This document shows positions 18,526-27,179 of a stretch of 64,000 nucleotides of DNA, piece by piece (positions within the stretch are counted from its first letter, which is position 1; every line of letters starts with the position of its first letter). The notes under the pieces were generated by a model, which was given only the letters and a program-made list of their open reading frames with translations, did not search any database and was not told where the DNA came from. Both the position numbers and the translations under genes were made by a program. This DNA is from Actinomycetota bacterium (GTDB taxonomy: Bacteria; Actinomycetota; Actinomycetes; S36-B12; CAIYMF01): positions 1 through 64,000 of the forward strand of contig JAPLAU010000014.1 in assembly GCA_026393115.1 (NCBI GenBank), in the 5' to 3' direction.

Positions 18526-19628
18526 CAGCCGGTCCCTTCGTCGAACGGGGCGTCGCCCAATTTCTCTTCGATACTGCGAATGATGTGCGCTGCAACCTCG
18601 TCGTCGGCAATGCGTGCGACCAAGTCGGCAAAGAATCCGCGTACGACGAGACGTCGCGCGGTATCGGGGTCAATACCCCGCGCCTGGAGGTAGAACAGTT
18701 GCTCATCATCGAAGCGACCGGTGGTGCTGGCATGTCCGGCACTCTCGACATTGCCCGTTTCGATTTCGAGGTTCGGAACAGAATCCGCTCGTGCGCCTTC
18801 TGTGAGCAGAAGGTTGCGGTTGATCTCGTACGTTTGTGTTCCAACTGCTTCGGCGCGAATGACGACATCGCCAATCCAGACTGAGTGGGCGCCATCGCCT
18901 TGCAAAGCACCCTTGTAGGCGACGCTGCTACGACAATGCGGCTGCGAGTGATCGACGAGCAGACGGTGCTCAATGTGCTGTCCTGCCTCGGCGAAGAAAA
19001 CGCCGAGAAGTTCGGCGTCGCCTCCGGGGGCGCTGTACTCGACGGTGGGAACGATGCGCACGACGTCGCCACCAAGAGTGGCCACCAGAGATCGGAACCG
19101 TGCATCGCGACCGAGGACCGCGTGTTGACGACCTAGGTGCACCGAGTCACCGGCCCAGTCTTGAATCGAAATTACTGTGAGGTCAGCGCCGTCGCCCACC
19201 TCGATTTCAATATTGGCGGAGAGCGTGATCGATCCGGTGTTCTTGATTACCACGACACCGCGTGAACCTCGTTCAGCGCGGATGACCAGATGCGTGAGCA
19301 CCGTCGAATCCACACCGCCACCAGTAATGGTCACCGCGGTGGGAACCGCGGAATCAGTGCCAGCAGGAATTGTCAGAACACCCGATTGGGTTGACGCCGC
19401 TCGCGCGAGGGCGGCAGGCCATTCGATGGGGCCGGATGCAGCAGGAAGTGAATCGGTTGCTACGTAGGCGAAAGCTGCCACGGGTGAGGTGACAACTGCA
19501 ACCTGAGCACCGACTGCACCTTCAACCGACTCGTGCAACCCACGCAACCTCGCGAGAGGCGTGAAACGCCACGCCTCTTCACGCCCGGTGGGCGCACCGG
19601 CAACAGGTGCATCTGCAATGACGGTCAT
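18525..19628 (-). CDS. sufD: SufD scaffold subunit
   Basis: SufD forms the SufB-SufC-SufD scaffold that builds Fe-S clusters. The 367-aa protein has EEAWRFTPLARLRGL at the N-terminus, a beta-helical core rich in Val/Thr, and the C-terminal block ASTTGRFDDEQLFYLQARGIDPDTARRLVVRGFF conserved with SufB. It begins 1 bp after sufB, and its stop overlaps the ferredoxin start. Confidence 0.95.
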   Translation of the reverse strand: MTVIADAPVAGAPTGREEAWRFTPLARLRGLHESVEGAVGAQVAVVTSPVAAFAYVATDSLPAASGPIEWPAALARAASTQSGVLTIPAGTDSAVPTAVTITGGGVDSTVLTHLVIRAERGSRGVVVIKNTGSITLSANIEIEVGDGADLTVISIQDWAGDSVHLGRQHAVLGRDARFRSLVATLGGDVVRIVPTVEYSAPGGDAELLGVFFAEAGQHIEHRLLVDHSQPHCRSSVAYKGALQGDGAHSVWIGDVVIRAEAVGTQTYEINRNLLLTEGARADSVPNLEIETGNVESAGHASTTGRFDDEQLFYLQARGIDPDTARRLVVRGFFADLVARIADDEVAAHIIRSIEEKLGDAPFDEGTG

Positions 19629-19629
19629 A

Positions 19630-21042
19630 TCAGCCGACTGCTCCTTCCATCTGCAATTCGATCAGCCGGTTGAGTTCGAGTGCGTATTCCATGGGCAGCT
19701 CGCGAGCGATGGGCTCGACGAATCCGCGCACGATCATCGCCATCGCTTCGTCTTCGGTCATGCCACGCGACATGAGGTAGAACAACTGGTCAGCGCTCAC
19801 CTTGGAAACCGTTGCCTCGTGCCCCATCGAGACGTCGTCTTCGCGCACGTCGACATACGGGTACGTATCGCTGCGGCTGATGTCATCGATGAGCAGAGCG
19901 TCACACTTCACGGTGCTCTTCGAACCATGTGAACCCTCAAGAATCTGGACAAGTCCGCGATAGGAGGTTCGGCCACCGCCACGCGCCACCGACTTCGACA
20001 CGATCGTCGACGAGGTATTGGGCGCGGCGTGCACCATCTTGGCGCCGGCGTCCTGGTGCTGACCTTCCCCTGCGAAGGCGATCGACAGCGTCTCACCCGT
20101 GGCGTGCTCGCCCATCAGCCAGACAGCGGGGTACTTCATGGTGACCTTGGAGCCGATGTTTCCGTCGATCCACTCCATGGTGGCGCCCTCAGCGGCTGTA
20201 GCGCGCTTGGTGACGAGGTTGTACACGTTGTTTGACCAGTTCTGGATGGTCGTGTACCGGCAGCGCGCACCCTTCTTCACGACGATTTCGACCACTGCCG
20301 AGTGCAATGAATCGCTGGAGTAGATCGGCGCCGTGCACCCTTCGACGTAGTGCACGTAGGCACCTTCGTCGACGAGGATGAGCGTGCGCTCGAACTGACC
20401 CATGTTCTCGGTGTTGATGCGGAAGTAGGCCTGAAGGGGAATCTCGACGTTCACGCCCGGCGGAACGTAGATGAACGACCCACCTGACCACACGGCGGTA
20501 TTGAGGGCCGCGAACTTGTTGTCGCCGGGGGGAATCACCGAGGCGAAGTACTCACGGAAGAGGTCTTCGTGCTCGCGAAGACCACTGTCGGTGTCGAGGA
20601 ACAACACTCCCTGCTCCGCGAGGTCCTCACGAATGGCGTGGTACACCACTTCGCTTTCGTACTGCGCTGCCACACCCGCGACGAGCCGCTGCTTCTCAGC
20701 CTCAGGGATACCGAGTCGGTCGTAGGTGTTCTTGATGTCGTCGGGCAGTTCTTCCCAGGATGTGGCTTGCTTCTCAGTTGAGCGCACAAAGTACTTGATG
20801 TTGTCGAAGTGAATGCCTGACAGGTCTGAACCCCAGTTAGGCATCGGCTTCTTGAAGAACAAGCGAAGACCCTTCAGACGCATGTCCAGCATCCACTCGG
20901 GCTCATTCTTCAGGGCGCTGATGTTGCGGACAACGTCCTCGTTGATTCCGCGTCGTGCATTGGCCCCCGCGACGTCTGCGTCGGCCCATCCAAATTCGTA
21001 TGATCCGATGCCGTCAAGTTCGGGGCGCGCAAGATCGGTCAT
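19630..21042 (-). CDS. sufB: SufB scaffold subunit
   Basis: SufB is the main site of cluster assembly in the SufBCD complex. I place the start at ATG 21042, giving 470 aa, the usual length; the frame extends to 21216 but that part lies antisense-free inside sufR in another frame. Conserved blocks include [60 protein letters not shown] and the C-terminal [24 protein letters not shown]. The start overlaps the sufR stop by 4 nt, so regulator and scaffold are translationally coupled. Confidence 0.97.
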   Translation of the reverse strand: MTDLARPELDGIGSYEFGWADADVAGANARRGINEDVVRNISALKNEPEWMLDMRLKGLRLFFKKPMPNWGSDLSGIHFDNIKYFVRSTEKQATSWEELPDDIKNTYDRLGIPEAEKQRLVAGVAAQYESEVVYHAIREDLAEQGVLFLDTDSGLREHEDLFREYFASVIPPGDNKFAALNTAVWSGGSFIYVPPGVNVEIPLQAYFRINTENMGQFERTLILVDEGAYVHYVEGCTAPIYSSDSLHSAVVEIVVKKGARCRYTTIQNWSNNVYNLVTKRATAAEGATMEWIDGNIGSKVTMKYPAVWLMGEHATGETLSIAFAGEGQHQDAGAKMVHAAPNTSSTIVSKSVARGGGRTSYRGLVQILEGSHGSKSTVKCDALLIDDISRSDTYPYVDVREDDVSMGHEATVSKVSADQLFYLMSRGMTEDEAMAMIVRGFVEPIARELPMEYALELNRLIELQMEGAVG

Positions 21043-21710
21043 GAGGCGTTCCTTCCAACAGAGGTTGTAACCCGGGGGACATGCGTAGTACACACACCAT
21101 CTCCGTGCCCGATGGTGGCCAAGCGAGTGACGTGACTCCCGAGAAGTCGCTCGAATGCTTCGGTTTCTGCCTCGCAGAATTGCGGAAACTCCTCGGCGAC
21201 GTGCGCCACCGGGCAATGGTGCTGGCAGAGTTGATCGGCGGTTGACGACGCGGGAGTGACGCTTGCCGCGTACCCATCGGCCGTCAGAGCGGCAGCGAGC
21301 ACGGCGACTCGTCGGCTTGCGTCGGCAACCGAGTCGACAACGGGTCGGTATCTGCGCTCAAGTTCAGAAACTCGCTGGCGGGCGAATTCGAGGACAGCAT
21401 CATCGCCATCGCGGTCTGCTAGGAATCGAAGGGCACCCACTGCCACATCGTCGTATTCCTGGTCGAAAACTCCACGGCCTTGAGAGGTCATCGAGTAGAC
21501 ACGCGCCGGTCGGCCTCGGCCGCGCTGACCAACGGGTCCGAAGGGTGCCCGGTCGCTGGGTGCGACGTCGCCATCGGCGAGCAGTTCGTCAAGGTGGCGA
21601 CGCACCATGGCGGGGGTGAGCTCGAGTCGTCGAGCCAGCTCGGTAGCGGTCGCTGGCCCCTCGTCGAGCAAGGAGCGCAGAACCCTCGTGGAGCCCGCCA
21701 ATGTTTTCAC
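21039..21710 (-). CDS. sufR: SufR, Fe-S-sensing repressor of the suf operon
   Basis: The 223-aa protein has an N-terminal winged helix ([27 protein letters not shown], residues 21-46) and a C-terminal sensor with [22 protein letters not shown], the SufR Cys set expected to hold an Fe-S cluster. SufR represses suf genes when clusters are plentiful and releases DNA when the cluster is lost. The GTG start at 21710 coincides with the first base of a perfect CAAC-N6-GTTG palindrome, pointing to autorepression. A GGAGGA lies too far upstream (about 18 nt) to serve the GTG well. Confidence 0.94.
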   Translation of the reverse strand: MKTLAGSTRVLRSLLDEGPATATELARRLELTPAMVRRHLDELLADGDVAPSDRAPFGPVGQRGRGRPARVYSMTSQGRGVFDQEYDDVAVGALRFLADRDGDDAVLEFARQRVSELERRYRPVVDSVADASRRVAVLAAALTADGYAASVTPASSTADQLCQHHCPVAHVAEEFPQFCEAETEAFERLLGSHVTRLATIGHGDGVCTTHVPRVTTSVGRNAS

Positions 21711-21723
21711 AACCCTATTGTTG
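21710..21723. promoter_or_regulatory. Probable SufR operator, CAAC-N6-GTTG
   Basis: The 14-bp element CAACCCTATTGTTG is a perfect palindrome in its 4-bp arms with a 6-bp spacer, the form described for SufR sites in cyanobacteria and Streptomyces. It encloses a minus-strand TAGGGT hexamer (21712-21717) that may be the sufR -10, and it begins at the GTG start codon. Bound SufR would block both polymerase and initiation. The divergent ABC gene starts 53 bp away. Confidence 0.75.
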
Positions 21724-21763
21724 CGTATTTCCTCCCGCGCGCAAACCGGGGGTTGCCTCTGCC

Positions 21764-21769
21764 TAGGAT
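21764..21769 (+). promoter_or_regulatory. Leaderless -10 hexamer for the ABC-2 ATPase gene
   Basis: TAGGAT ends 6 nt before the GTG at 21776. No ribosome-binding site is present in the 6-nt gap. No convincing -35 is seen. Confidence 0.5.
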
Positions 21770-21775
21770 CAACGG

Positions 21776-22699
21776 GTGACGGAGTCAGCGCTCGAGGTGG
21801 TGCAGTTGTGCAAGCGCTACGGGTCTGTCACCGCGCTGAACGAACTGTCGTTCGCCGCTCCCGCGGCCAAGGTCACCGCGGTTCTCGGCCCCAATGGGGC
21901 AGGCAAGACAACTGCGCTCGAAATCTGCGAAGGATTCCGTACCGCTGACTCTGGGGTGGTACGAGTCCTCGGGCGCCATCCACGCAGTGACGCCGCCGCC
22001 CTGCGTCCACGACTTGGCGTCATGCTGCAGTCGGGCGGAATGCATCCCGGCGCGAGCGCTGCGACGCTGCTCGACCACGTGGCGTCGCTCTACGCCACTC
22101 CGCTCAACACGGCTGCTCTGTCTGAGCGCCTCGGACTATCTGGTCTTGGACGAACACCTGTCCGCAGACTGTCAGGCGGTGAGCAACGTCGTCTGGCTTT
22201 CGCGTTAGCCATCGTCGGACGTCCGGAGTTGGTCGTTCTCGATGAACCCACCACCGGCCTTGACCCTCAGGCCCGACTGGCGGTGTGGGATGTCGTGCGC
22301 GAACTCACCCAGGCTGGAGTCACGATCGTGCTCACCACGCATTTGCTCGAGGAGGCGGAGCGGGTCGCCGACCATGTGGTGATCATCGATGGGGGCACAA
22401 CCGTGGCCGAGGGTACCTTGCCTGAACTCATCGGCGCTGAGTCTGCGTCAGTGCTGACGGTGCGAACGCGCGAGCCCATTGCGGTCAACGATCTTGCAGC
22501 CGTGGTGCCCACCGGGGTCACTGTGCGCGAAGTGAGCCCCGGTCACTACCTGCTCACCGGTGAGGTGGGTCCAGACGTCACCGCCCGAGTTGCCACGTGG
22601 TGCACCGAGCACTCAGTGGTTGCCTCGGAACTATCGCTGCGGCAGCGTTCACTTGAAGATGTGTTCCTCGACCTCACCGGACGCGAGCTTCGCCCATGA
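21776..22699 (+). CDS. ABC-2 type transporter, ATP-binding subunit
   Basis: The 307-aa ATPase has Walker A GPNGAGKTT (about residues 41-49), the signature RLSGGEQRRLAFALAI, Walker [14 protein letters not shown] and the H-loop TTHLLEEAERVADH. The C-terminal ~90 residues are an extension typical of drug or polysaccharide exporters of the DrrA/CcmA group. It overlaps the permease gene by 4 nt (ATGA). The substrate is not evident. In other actinobacteria an ABC-2 pair is often found between sufR and ctaA, so the placement is conserved rather than accidental. Confidence 0.92.
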   Translation: MTESALEVVQLCKRYGSVTALNELSFAAPAAKVTAVLGPNGAGKTTALEICEGFRTADSGVVRVLGRHPRSDAAALRPRLGVMLQSGGMHPGASAATLLDHVASLYATPLNTAALSERLGLSGLGRTPVRRLSGGEQRRLAFALAIVGRPELVVLDEPTTGLDPQARLAVWDVVRELTQAGVTIVLTTHLLEEAERVADHVVIIDGGTTVAEGTLPELIGAESASVLTVRTREPIAVNDLAAVVPTGVTVREVSPGHYLLTGEVGPDVTARVATWCTEHSVVASELSLRQRSLEDVFLDLTGRELRP

Positions 22700-23466
22700 C
22701 CTCACCTCTCGACTACTCCCCCGCTCCCGGCGCCGCATCTGCCGGTCGCCGGGTGCGCAGTCAAACCGTGCTCGAACTCGGCACGACCTTGCGCAACGGG
22801 GAGCAACTGTTACTCACCCTCGGAATCCCCCTGATCTTGCTGGTGGCTCTCACTGTTGTTCCCATCCTCGATCTCGGAACATCGGCGCGCATCGATGTGG
22901 TGACTCCGGGCATCCTCGCGCTTGCCGTGATGTCGACCGCGTTCACAGGATTGGCTATCGCCACAGGCTTTGATCGACGAGCAGGGGCACTCAAATTCCT
23001 GGGCTCAACTCCGCTGAGTCGAGGCCAGCTACTCACGGCGAAGTTCTTCGCCGTCGTCGTCACGGAAGTCTTGCAAGTGGCATTGATTGCGGTGGTTGCG
23101 CTTTTGCTCGGCTGGCACCCGCACGGCTCACCCTTCGAGGTAGTGACACTGCTGCTCATGGGTACCGCGGCGTTCTGCAGTCTAGGTTTCGCGCTCTCAG
23201 GAGTCTTGCGCGCTGAAGCGACGCTCGCGGTGGCCAATGCGATCTATTTGCTGCTCCTACTCGGCGGTGGAGTCATTATTCCGACCGATCGGCTGCCGGC
23301 AGCGTGGTCGGCGATCGCGTCGGGACTGCCGTCTGGGGCTCTCGCCAATGGACTACGCACCGTGCTCATCACCGGTGCCACACTCCCCTGGTCATGCCTT
23401 GCCATCCTCGCAGTGTGGACAGTGATAGGTGTCATAGTCGCGGTTAAGACCTTCCGCTGGGAGTAG
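22696..23466 (+). CDS. ABC-2 type transporter, permease subunit
   Basis: The 256-aa protein has about six membrane helices (starting near residues 35, 62, 112, 142, 175 and 230) and a cytoplasmic loop with FDRRAGALKFLGSTPLSRGQLLTAKF, the conserved ABC-2 motif. It is the membrane partner of the upstream ATPase, with which it overlaps by 4 nt. Substrate and direction are inferred only from family (export). Confidence 0.9.
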   Translation: MTSPLDYSPAPGAASAGRRVRSQTVLELGTTLRNGEQLLLTLGIPLILLVALTVVPILDLGTSARIDVVTPGILALAVMSTAFTGLAIATGFDRRAGALKFLGSTPLSRGQLLTAKFFAVVVTEVLQVALIAVVALLLGWHPHGSPFEVVTLLLMGTAAFCSLGFALSGVLRAEATLAVANAIYLLLLLGGGVIIPTDRLPAAWSAIASGLPSGALANGLRTVLITGATLPWSCLAILAVWTVIGVIVAVKTFRWE

Positions 23467-23476
23467 TGGTCGGGCA

Positions 23477-23482
23477 TAGACT
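23477..23482 (+). promoter_or_regulatory. Leaderless -10 hexamer for ctaA
   Basis: TAGACT ends 6 nt before the ctaA GTG at 23489, again with no ribosome-binding site between. Confidence 0.5.
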
Positions 23483-23488
23483 CCATGC

Positions 23489-24415
23489 GTGAATGACCCA
23501 GCCGAACTCCCGAAGGCCGGGGCTTCCGGCGCTGTCAGCACCGTGACCTCTCGCATCTTGCTCGCCAACGTCGTGGCGCAAGCAGGCATCGTTGTCACCG
23601 GCGGTCTGGTGCGCTTAACCGGCTCGGGGCTCGGGTGCCCGACCTGGCCCGAATGCGTACCTGGCTCGTACACCCCCGTCCCCTACCAAGAGCAGCAATG
23701 GCACAAGTACGTTGAGTTCGGAAACCGCCTTCTGACTTTTGCCCTGGTGGCAATAGCCATCGCCACGTTCATCGCCGTGTGGCGTCATCGCCCGCATCGA
23801 GGGCCCCTGCTGCTGCTGGCGGCAGTGCCATTTCTCGGAACCTTCGGTCAAGCCGTTCTCGGCGGCATCACCGTGATCACCGGCCTCAACCCCTGGCTTG
23901 TCGCCTCGCACTTGCTGCTATCGATGGTGCTGATCGCCGCCGCCGTGGTGCTTTATGTCAGGGGCAATGAGAACGGTGACGGTCCGATCACGCTCATCGT
24001 GGCACCTGCTATCAGGATCTTGGCGTGGGCACTTGTGGTGGTCTCAGCGTGCGTGCTGTTCGTCGGTTCGATTGTGACCGGCAGCGGCCCTCATTCCGGC
24101 GACGCGGGCGCATCGACTCGGTTCCCGTTTGACGTTCGCTCGGTGGCGTGGCTTCACGCCGATCTCGTGCTGCTTCTCGTCGGGCTCATCATTGGAATCG
24201 TCGTGGCGCTGATCGCGACGAGCGCACCTCAACGCGCGCGCACCAGTGCATTGTGGGTGCTCGGTATTGCATTGGCACAGGGAGCGCTGGGCTACGCGCA
24301 GTACTTTGCAGGAGTTCCCTGGTTCGCGGTCTTGGTACACCAACTCGGGGCGACGCTCGTGTGGATTGCCGTGATCCGGCTGCTCATGTCGACACGCGAG
24401 CGAATGATCGACTAG
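23489..24415 (+). CDS. ctaA: Heme A synthase (COX15/CtaA)
   Basis: CtaA oxidises the C8 methyl of heme O to the formyl of heme A for aa3 oxidase. The 308-aa protein has eight membrane helices and the conserved His ligands: HKYVEFGNRLLTF, HLLLSMV, HADLVLLL and HQLGAT. The early TGSGLGCPTWPECVPG loop carries the two Cys conserved in many CtaA proteins. GTG start behind a leaderless promoter. The stop shares CTAG with the convergent Ser-rich protein gene. Works with CtaB and SURF1 in this window. Confidence 0.95.
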   Translation: MNDPAELPKAGASGAVSTVTSRILLANVVAQAGIVVTGGLVRLTGSGLGCPTWPECVPGSYTPVPYQEQQWHKYVEFGNRLLTFALVAIAIATFIAVWRHRPHRGPLLLLAAVPFLGTFGQAVLGGITVITGLNPWLVASHLLLSMVLIAAAVVLYVRGNENGDGPITLIVAPAIRILAWALVVVSACVLFVGSIVTGSGPHSGDAGASTRFPFDVRSVAWLHADLVLLLVGLIIGIVVALIATSAPQRARTSALWVLGIALAQGALGYAQYFAGVPWFAVLVHQLGATLVWIAVIRLLMSTRERMID

Positions 24416-25023
24416 TCCTGCGGCTCGGCCGTGGGTGTCGCTGCACCCGACCTGGGGCTGGGCGCGGAGCCCTGCGAACTGGAACCGCTGTTACTGCCGT
24501 TACTGCCGTTACTGCCGTCACTTCCGTTACTTCCTGATTTACCACTGCCCTTGCCCGACGACTCGGACTCGGATTGAGACTGGCTGGCCTCAGACTCAGT
24601 CGTCGTTGACTCGTCGGAGGTGGGGCGTGCCGACGTCGATGAGTCGTGGGAGGGCTCAGTCGAATCGGAAGACGTGCCAGTCGTGCGGCTCGAGGACGCG
24701 TCCGTGCTCACAGGCGGTTCTTGCGAGCGATCTGTCTGCGCTACAGCAAGATCACCCCCATCGTCATTGGCCGACTCCTCGGGCGTGAGTGAGGCGCTCT
24801 GTTTCGTCACCGGAGAAGCCAAACCGTCTACGGCATCCAGTGCAATGTCAGACCCGCCTGAACTTCCCGTGGCCACGGCTCTTTCGACATCTTCCTGGCT
24901 GAGTGGACGAACTGCGGTTTGCCCCACGCTACTTTGCACCGAAAGGACAGCGGCCAACCCCGCTCCCGCACTCACGAGGGCAAGTACGGCCCACAATCCG
25001 GTGAGCATGAGAATTCGTCGCAC
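24412..25023 (-). CDS. Ser-rich, low-complexity membrane-anchored protein
   Basis: The product (203 aa from GTG 25023) opens with one hydrophobic segment (MLMLTGLWAVLALVSAG-like, about residues 4-28), then a short conserved-looking stretch QTAVRPLSQEDVERAV, and ends in a disordered, strongly Ser/Thr/Glu-rich tail from about residue 95. GGAGG abuts the GTG, so ATG at residue 6 (MLTGLWAV) is an alternative start. I do not recognise a family. It is divergent from a two-component system and shares its promoter region, so it may be a target or accessory sensor. The tail contains a 9-bp tandem repeat. Confidence 0.65.
   Translation of the reverse strand: MRRILMLTGLWAVLALVSAGAGLAAVLSVQSSVGQTAVRPLSQEDVERAVATGSSGGSDIALDAVDGLASPVTKQSASLTPEESANDDGGDLAVAQTDRSQEPPVSTDASSSRTTGTSSDSTEPSHDSSTSARPTSDESTTTESEASQSQSESESSGKGSGKSGSNGSDGSNGSNGSNSGSSSQGSAPSPRSGAATPTAEPQD
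24490..24534. repeat. Five tandem 9-bp repeats (GTTACTGCC-type)
   Basis: Five consecutive 9-bp units on the + strand, three exact and two with substitutions (GTCACTTCC, GTTACTTCC), encode Gly-Ser-Asn/Asp triplets in the tail of the Ser-rich protein. Unit changes keep frame, so copy number could vary between strains and alter tail length. Confidence 0.85.
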
Positions 25024-25058
25024 CTCCTTAGTATCGGCTCTTATTCCGGAATCAATAC

Positions 25059-25078
25059 CTAAGGGACGGCTAAGGGAC
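25059..25078 (+). promoter_or_regulatory. Direct repeat CTAAGGGAC x2, candidate response-regulator site
   Basis: Two identical 9-bp copies of CTAAGGGAC (25059-25067 and 25070-25078) are spaced 11 bp start to start, about one helical turn. That is the tandem arrangement bound by OmpR-family regulators. A related CTAAGGAG lies on the opposite strand beside the Ser-rich gene start. The site is about 80 bp before the regulator gene. Confidence 0.5.
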
Positions 25079-25135
25079 CCACAACCTTTTATCGGTAACC
25101 GTCCGCCATGGCACCGGCTAGTGGCCTGACGCGGC

Positions 25136-25141
25136 TACGGT
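25136..25141 (+). promoter_or_regulatory. Leaderless -10 hexamer for the response regulator
   Basis: TACGGT ends 7 nt before GTG 25149. The earlier in-frame GTG at 25140 lies inside this hexamer, which favours 25149 as the start. Confidence 0.45.
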
Positions 25142-25148
25142 GGGACTC

Positions 25149-25832
25149 GTGGCTGTACTGCATTTGATTGAGGACGACCCGGCGATCCGGTCGGCGATGA
25201 TCCGCGCTCTCAGCGACCGCGGACATGTCGTGACCAGCAGCCCGGACGCTATGTCGGGTCTGCAGTCGGTCATCGATCGGATGCCTGACCTGATCATCCT
25301 CGACTTGGGTTTGCCCGACCTCGATGGCGTCGAACTGTTGCGCATGCTGCGCGCAGTGACCGACACCCCCGTAATTATTGCGACAGCCCGCGACGACGAC
25401 GTTCAGGTAGTGAGGGCGCTTGACGCTGGCGCCGACGATTATGTGGTGAAGCCTTTCTCGGCCGAAGCGCTGGATGCGCGTGTGCGGGCGGTGTTGCGAC
25501 GAAGCCGCGCTGAGGAGGAACCCGGTCCCATCCAGGTCGGTGGGCTCATCGTCGATCCGCGCAGCCGCTTGGCAAGTCTGGATGGTCGAAGTCTTGACCT
25601 TGCCCCGCGTGAATTCGATCTGCTGGCTTATCTCGCCGCTCGTCCGGGTCAAGTGGTGTCAAAGCGAGACCTCCTTGCCGATGTGTGGCGCCTGCCGTAC
25701 GGCGGCACCGACAAAACCGTTGACGTGCACCTCTCGTGGTTGCGGCGCAAAATGGGTGAAGCCGCCACCGAGCCCCGTTATCTGATTACGGTGCGCGGCG
25801 TGGGTGTCAAGCTCATTGAGCCCGAGGACTAA
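25149..25832 (+). CDS. OmpR-family response regulator
   Basis: The 227-aa protein has a receiver domain (residues 1-115) with the acidic pair E8-D9-D10, phospho-acceptor D52 in LIILDLGLPDLDG, conserved Thr in IIATARDD and Lys in DDYVVKPFS. A winged-helix domain (about 130-225) follows, with LDLAPREFDLLAYLAARPGQVVSKRDLL and the recognition segment KTVDVHLSWLRRKMGE. It is followed 6 bp later by the kinase gene. I chose GTG 25149 from promoter spacing. The signal sensed is unknown; the divergent Ser-rich gene and a direct-repeat site suggest auto-control. Confidence 0.93.
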   Translation: MAVLHLIEDDPAIRSAMIRALSDRGHVVTSSPDAMSGLQSVIDRMPDLIILDLGLPDLDGVELLRMLRAVTDTPVIIATARDDDVQVVRALDAGADDYVVKPFSAEALDARVRAVLRRSRAEEEPGPIQVGGLIVDPRSRLASLDGRSLDLAPREFDLLAYLAARPGQVVSKRDLLADVWRLPYGGTDKTVDVHLSWLRRKMGEAATEPRYLITVRGVGVKLIEPED

Positions 25833-25838
25833 ACTGCC

Positions 25839-27179
25839 GTGGCCCGACGGCTCATGCTTACGTTCTTGGCGGCAACCAGTTTGGTGATGCTGGGTTTTCT
25901 CGTACCGCTGTGGATCATGATCGGCAATCTGGTCGACGCTCAAGCCCAGCAAGCCGCCGTCCGTTCGGTGCAACCGTTGGTTGTCCAACTCCCCCTGGTC
26001 GCCACAAAACGCCTCCCCGTGGTCGTCGACGCGCGCAACACTGACGGGCGCACCACCGTCTTTCTCGCCGAGGGCACCGTGCTCGGTACTCCTGCGCCCG
26101 CCGGACCCGAGGTGACGTTGGCGCAGCGTGGGTCGTTCTTCCAGAACACTGCCGAAGGTCAAGTCCTCTACGCACCCATTGCTGACATGCCCGGTGGTAC
26201 TGCGGTCATTCGCTACGTCACACCCGAAGACGACATCAACGGGCCGATCCTGCGAGCACGCCTAGTGCTCGTCACATTGGGGCTGCTGCTTCTAGCAGTG
26301 GCGGCCTTCGTCATGTGGCGACTGGCTCGAAGTGTCCTGCTTCCCGTCGAGGCGCTAGCGCATACGGCCGAGAGTTTGGGCTCAGGAGATCTGTCAGCAC
26401 GTGTCGAGCCCGCGGGTCCACCGGAGATTCAGGAGATCGGCACACTTCTTAATCGACTTGCCGATCATATTCAAGTGCTGCTTCAGCTGGAGCGCGAGGG
26501 AGTCGCCGACGTTGCCCATCGTTTGCGCACTCCGGTCACCGCCTTACGACTCAACGCAGAAGCGTTGACAGACCCGGAAGAGCGCGTGCGTCTTTCCCGA
26601 GATGTCGATCGCATGGAAATGATGGTTGACGACGTCATCCACGAGGCGCGGCGACCCATCGACGTAGGTGCAGCAACTGCGTGCGATGCGGTCGACATCG
26701 TCCGCAGCCGCACTGCGTTCTGGAGAGTGTTGGCCGAAGATCAAGGACGCGTGATGACCGTCGAATGGGATCTAGCTTCGATCGCGGTCAGTTCGGATGC
26801 CGCTGCACTTGCCGATGCGCTTGACGCACTGATCGGCAACGTTTTTGCTTATACCCCTGATGAGGCGCCCTTCTCAGTGACCGTTCATTCACGAGCGGAG
26901 GGTGGGGCCATCGTGGCCGTAAGCGATGGCGGGGCAGGATTCGATCCCGCCATCGTCACGCGTGGCTCCTCAGGGTCAGGTTCAACGGGCCTCGGACTCG
27001 ATATCGCCCGCCGTACCGCCGAGCGATCTGGCGGATCGCTACTGATCTCGCAATCAACGCTGCTCGGCGGAGCATGTGTCAGTTTGGTGCTCGGTGGTGC
27101 TTCATCGCAAAGCGTGATCGCGGTTAAAAGAGGAAAGGATCGACAGCCACGGCGAGGAACAACAGCGAAAGGTACGTAA
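25839..27179 (+). CDS. Sensor histidine kinase
   Basis: The 446-aa kinase has two membrane helices (about 8-30 and 145-167) around an extracytoplasmic domain of roughly 115 residues, then HAMP (168-222), the H-box [21 protein letters not shown] with the phospho-His near residue 230, and an ATPase domain with [12 protein letters not shown] (N box), [11 protein letters not shown] (G1) and [11 protein letters not shown] (G2). The N box has Asn, so catalysis should be intact. GTG start. The last ~18 codons (Lys/Arg-rich) overlap ctaB by 56 bp and probably contribute little. Confidence 0.93.
   Translation: MARRLMLTFLAATSLVMLGFLVPLWIMIGNLVDAQAQQAAVRSVQPLVVQLPLVATKRLPVVVDARNTDGRTTVFLAEGTVLGTPAPAGPEVTLAQRGSFFQNTAEGQVLYAPIADMPGGTAVIRYVTPEDDINGPILRARLVLVTLGLLLLAVAAFVMWRLARSVLLPVEALAHTAESLGSGDLSARVEPAGPPEIQEIGTLLNRLADHIQVLLQLEREGVADVAHRLRTPVTALRLNAEALTDPEERVRLSRDVDRMEMMVDDVIHEARRPIDVGAATACDAVDIVRSRTAFWRVLAEDQGRVMTVEWDLASIAVSSDAAALADALDALIGNVFAYTPDEAPFSVTVHSRAEGGAIVAVSDGGAGFDPAIVTRGSSGSGSTGLGLDIARRTAERSGGSLLISQSTLLGGACVSLVLGGASSQSVIAVKRGKDRQPRRGTTAKGT

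Noticed and set aside
21043-21216. N-terminal extension of SufB
   Set aside because: Codes in a non-conserved frame inside sufR; 470 aa from ATG 21042 is the normal SufB.
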